This document shows, piece after piece, positions 61,252 to 64,000 of a stretch of DNA of 64,000 nucleotides. This DNA comes from Hamadaea flava (lineage in GTDB: Bacteria; Actinomycetota; Actinomycetes; Mycobacteriales; Micromonosporaceae). The stretch covers positions 3,906,001 through 3,970,000 of the forward strand of contig NZ_JAMZDZ010000001.1 of the NCBI RefSeq assembly GCF_024172085.1. The letters are read 5' to 3'. The position numbers were made by a program, and so were the translations under genes. Below the pieces are notes generated by a model, which did no database searches, was not told the origin of the DNA, and saw only the letters and a program-made list of their open reading frames with translations. Within the stretch, counting starts at the first letter, position 1, and every line of letters begins with the position of its first letter.

Positions 61252-64000
61252 GTGTACCGCAGCGTGAACAACGCTCTGATGCTGCGCGCGTCAGTGCTCC
61301 ACCCGGGCTACCTCGCAAGCTGGCCCGACCTGACCACCAGCAACGGACCCGGCACCTGGCGGCCGTGGCTCGAGGAAGCCCTGTCGATTCCATGGTTCGC
61401 CGCCGCGCTGGCGCACGCCTCGCCCGACCTCGCCGAGCGCACCACCGCGGCCGTCAAAGGCGACCTGCCACCAGCCGCTGTCCGGCGGGTGGTGCTCGGG
61501 GTCATGCGCTATCTGCTGCGCGCGACCAGCCGCGCCACTCCCTTCGGGCTGTTCGCCGGTGTCGCTCCCGCCACTGCGAACGGCACAGCCACCCTCCGTT
61601 GGGGTGCCGACCACCGGCCCTTCGCCCGCCTGCAGGCGGCGTGGCTGGCCGGTGTCCTGGACGGCCTGGAGTCAGACCCGCTGCTACGCCCGCACCTGAT
61701 CGTCCGGGCGAACAACCTGCTCGTAGAGCGGTCGGGCAAGGTCGTGCTGGAGTACCGTGCCGCCACCAGCGACCCTCGTGGCGCGCCGGCCCATCTGCGC
61801 ATCAAAGCCAACGACTCGATCCGCGCCGCGCTGAGCCTGGCGGCTGAGCCGATCAGCTGGGCCGACCTCAGCGGCAAGCTCGCGGCCGAACACGGAGCCC
61901 CCTCCGAAGGGGCCGATCGGCTGATCGGCCAGATGGTGGCCCAGCGGCTACTGCTCACCAGCCTGCGCCCACCATCGATCCAGACCGATCCGCTCACGCA
62001 CGCCGTCAACGAGCTGGAAGCCCTCGCCACCGGCTCGGACATCGTTCTGAGCCAACTGCGTACCCTGCGCCATCTACGGGCACGGCACGACAACGCCCCC
62101 GACCAGACGAGCGCCGACGAGCGCCGCCGGGACCTCAGCCGGGCCGCCGCCGCGATCCGCCTCGGACCAGCTGTCGGCATCGACCTACGGCTGGACTGCG
62201 ACCTCGTCCTACCCAGGGCGGTGACGGCCGAGGCAGGTCGTGCCGCAGCCGCGCTGACCCACCTGGCCCGCCCGTCCGCGCGCCGGTGGCGCGACTGGCA
62301 CGCCCGGTTCCTGAACCGGTACGGCCTGCGCGCCCTCGTCCCGATCCTGGACGCGGTCGATGGGCAGGTGGGCCTCGGCTACCCGGACGGCTTCACCGGC
62401 GAGCCCGCCGAGGACGCGACCGAGCTGCACGACCGGGACCGGCGCCTGCTCGCCTTGGCGCAGCGGGCCGCTCTGCGGGGCGAACACGAGGTGGTCCTCG
62501 ACGATGCTTCGCTGGAGCGGGTGGCCGGCGCAGCCCCGACCGAGGTGTACCCGACCGCTGAACTCACCGTCCGCGTCCACGCCGAGTCACTGCAAGCCAT
62601 CGACAGAGGAGACTTCCAGCTGTCGATCGTGCGCGCCTCCGGGCAAGCCTTCTCCACCGCGGGGCGGTTCCTCGACCTGTTCGGTGAAGCAGCCCAACAG
62701 CGTATGGCTGCCGAGGCAGTCGCCAGCCCGACCGCCAGCGAGGGAGCCCTGCTGGCGCAGCTGACGGCCGTGACTCGATACACGATCAGCCTGGACGTCA
62801 ATCGCGCCGGACAACTGCTGCCCCACCTGATCCCGGTCGGCGAGCACCACCGCCCGTCGCAGGCCACGATCGCCTTGGACGACATCGCCGTCACCGCCGA
62901 CGTCCACCGCCTCTATCTGATCTCCATCTCCCGTCAGCGCGCGCTGCAGCCGGTCGCGGTCAACGCCGTCGAACCGGTCCGCCACGCCCACCCGCTAGCG
63001 CGGTTCCTCGCCGAAGCACCCGTGGCGCTGGCCACCGCCTGCACTCCGCTGGAGTGGGGACCAGCAGCCAAGGGCCTGCCGTTCCTGCCCGCCCTGCGCT
63101 ATGGCCGCACACTGCTGAGTCCCGCCCGCTGGCACCTGGCGGCAGAGGAGCTGCCCAACCGCCACGCACCCTGGCCCGACTGGGATACGGCACTTGGGGA
63201 CTGGCAGGAGGCCACCGGCTGCCCCCGCCTGGTCGCGCTCGGCGTCGGCGACCAAACGATCAGACTCGACCTGGGCGAACCCGCCCACCGGGCTCTGTTA
63301 CGCGACCACCTGACCCGCGAACCCACCGCACTGCTCCGCGCCACCGCCGACGGCAACGAGTGGATCGGCGGCCACGCCCACGAGATCGTCATCCCCCTGT
63401 TCGCCACCGCCACAAGGCCACCAGCCCCCCGCATCAGCCAGACGACGGTCGACGGTCGCAACCACGGCATCCTGCCCGGCGGTGACCACCACTACCTCAA
63501 GATCTACGCCCGGCCCGACGAACAGGACACCATCCTCAGCAGCCATCTGCCCCGGCTGTTGTCCCGCTACCCCGAGGCAGGACCCTGGTGGTACCTGCGC
63601 TACGCCGACCCCGAACCGCACCTGCGGCTGCGCCTACCCGGCGTGCCCCGCGAGGCCGTCTACAGCTGGACGCGACAGCTGCACGCCGACGACCTGACCC
63701 GCCGAGTCCAGTGGGACACCGACTTTCCCGAACCGGGCCGTTTCGGCGGCCCAGGCGCGTACGTGGTGACTACGGCAGTGTTCGGCGTCGACTCGGAGGC
63801 CGCGCTCGCCGAGCTGGCGACATCCCTGAGCCATCCTGCCATCCATCGGCAGGCGTTGACCGCCGCCAGCATGGTCGATCTCGTCCACGCCGTCATCGGG
63901 GACCCGGCCGAGGCCATGCGCTGGCTGATCTCCCACGCCCGCACCCACCGGCCCGCGCCCGCACGAACCGTGTACGACGACGCAGTGCGCCTGGCCAACC
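61252..64000 (+). CDS. LanB-type lanthipeptide dehydratase, cut by window end
   Basis: GTG 61252 follows GGGAGGT. At least 916 residues are present without a stop. The N-terminal Lant_dehydr_N domain holds YLLRATSRATPFGLFAGVAP, the hallmark of LanB enzymes, which transfer glutamate from charged tRNA to Ser/Thr. The C-terminal elimination domain starts near residue 740 (HHYLKIYARPDEQ, WWYLRYADPEPHLRLRLP). Both domains on one chain indicate a full-length class I dehydratase. A cyclase (LanC) and further genes are expected just beyond the window. Confidence 0.9.
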   Translation, partial: MYRSVNNALMLRASVLHPGYLASWPDLTTSNGPGTWRPWLEEALSIPWFAAALAHASPDLAERTTAAVKGDLPPAAVRRVVLGVMRYLLRATSRATPFGLFAGVAPATANGTATLRWGADHRPFARLQAAWLAGVLDGLESDPLLRPHLIVRANNLLVERSGKVVLEYRAATSDPRGAPAHLRIKANDSIRAALSLAAEPISWADLSGKLAAEHGAPSEGADRLIGQMVAQRLLLTSLRPPSIQTDPLTHAVNELEALATGSDIVLSQLRTLRHLRARHDNAPDQTSADERRRDLSRAAAAIRLGPAVGIDLRLDCDLVLPRAVTAEAGRAAAALTHLARPSARRWRDWHARFLNRYGLRALVPILDAVDGQVGLGYPDGFTGEPAEDATELHDRDRRLLALAQRAALRGEHEVVLDDASLERVAGAAPTEVYPTAELTVRVHAESLQAIDRGDFQLSIVRASGQAFSTAGRFLDLFGEAAQQRMAAEAVASPTASEGALLAQLTAVTRYTISLDVNRAGQLLPHLIPVGEHHRPSQATIALDDIAVTADVHRLYLISISRQRALQPVAVNAVEPVRHAHPLARFLAEAPVALATACTPLEWGPAAKGLPFLPALRYGRTLLSPARWHLAAEELPNRHAPWPDWDTALGDWQEATGCPRLVALGVGDQTIRLDLGEPAHRALLRDHLTREPTALLRATADGNEWIGGHAHEIVIPLFATATRPPAPRISQTTVDGRNHGILPGGDHHYLKIYARPDEQDTILSSHLPRLLSRYPEAGPWWYLRYADPEPHLRLRLPGVPREAVYSWTRQLHADDLTRRVQWDTDFPEPGRFGGPGAYVVTTAVFGVDSEAALAELATSLSHPAIHRQALTAASMVDLVHAVIGDPAEAMRWLISHARTHRPAPARTVYDDAVRLAN

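Noticed and set aside
1-64000. CRISPR arrays and rRNA/tRNA genes
   Set aside because: No regularly spaced direct repeats of CRISPR size and no rRNA or tRNA signatures were seen; the repeats found are short, irregular and in both orientations.

Overview
The window is very GC-rich, with SD-led ATG/GTG starts, many 4-bp ATGA/GTGA gene overlaps, LAL/LuxR, XRE-DUF397 and GPP34 genes and an FxLD lanthipeptide locus. All of this points to an actinomycete. A member of the Micromonosporales is my inference, not something I could test. Most of the first 46 kb reads as an integrative/conjugative-type mobile element or plasmid-like island with chromosomal or cargo genes interleaved.

Layout. 1-7553: the end of a Tad/Flp-type pilus operon (TadB end, TadC, small pilin-like protein, two TadE-like and one TadG-like protein), a LysM-transmembrane-BTAD hybrid, a prepilin peptidase and a DUF2637-like membrane protein. 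7880-11624: a three-gene recombinase cassette (intact tyrosine recombinase, small XRE protein, nine-zinc-ribbon protein with a degenerate recombinase domain). 11777-18197: a secreted M4-M28 double protease, divergent from a LAL regulator with a perfect palindrome between them. 18198-21323: decayed DNA and small hypothetical genes. 21441-29096 (minus strand): NlpC/P60 hydrolase and element housekeeping genes (DUF932, an acidic multi-winged-helix protein, Cys-rich paralogues), almost every gene followed by a hairpin. 29416-36825 (minus): replication-relaxation protein, VirD4/TraG-like coupling ATPase, VirB4-like ATPase, PrgI-like, TrbL/VirB6-like and VirB2-like proteins, i.e. a compact T4SS. 37210-46571: HTH protein, a two-gene methyltransferase pair, a non-coding 8-mer repeat array, a run of small element genes and a GGDEF protein. 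46729-52388: epimerase, an XRE-flavoprotein-XRE operon and an XRE/DUF397 pair. 52832-58209: GPP34, APC permease, GNAT, membrane protein, then a wHTH/DEDDh-exonuclease operon. 58308-64000: an FxLD lanthipeptide cluster with two PIMT-like methyltransferases, the precursor and a LanB dehydratase cut by the window end.

Two repeat systems are not explained by the genes. (i) CTGTCAG (often extended to CTGTCAGGTC) occurs in clusters in five intergenic regions of the conjugative module, at least 17 exact copies, suggesting an element-wide operator set. (ii) Ten exact GTCCCGCT 8-mers in both orientations fill a gene-free 300-bp stretch (39775-40048), suggesting an origin, oriT/clt or partition site. 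No canonical relaxase, no tRNA gene and no att pair could be recognised, so the boundaries of the element and its DNA-processing protein remain open.
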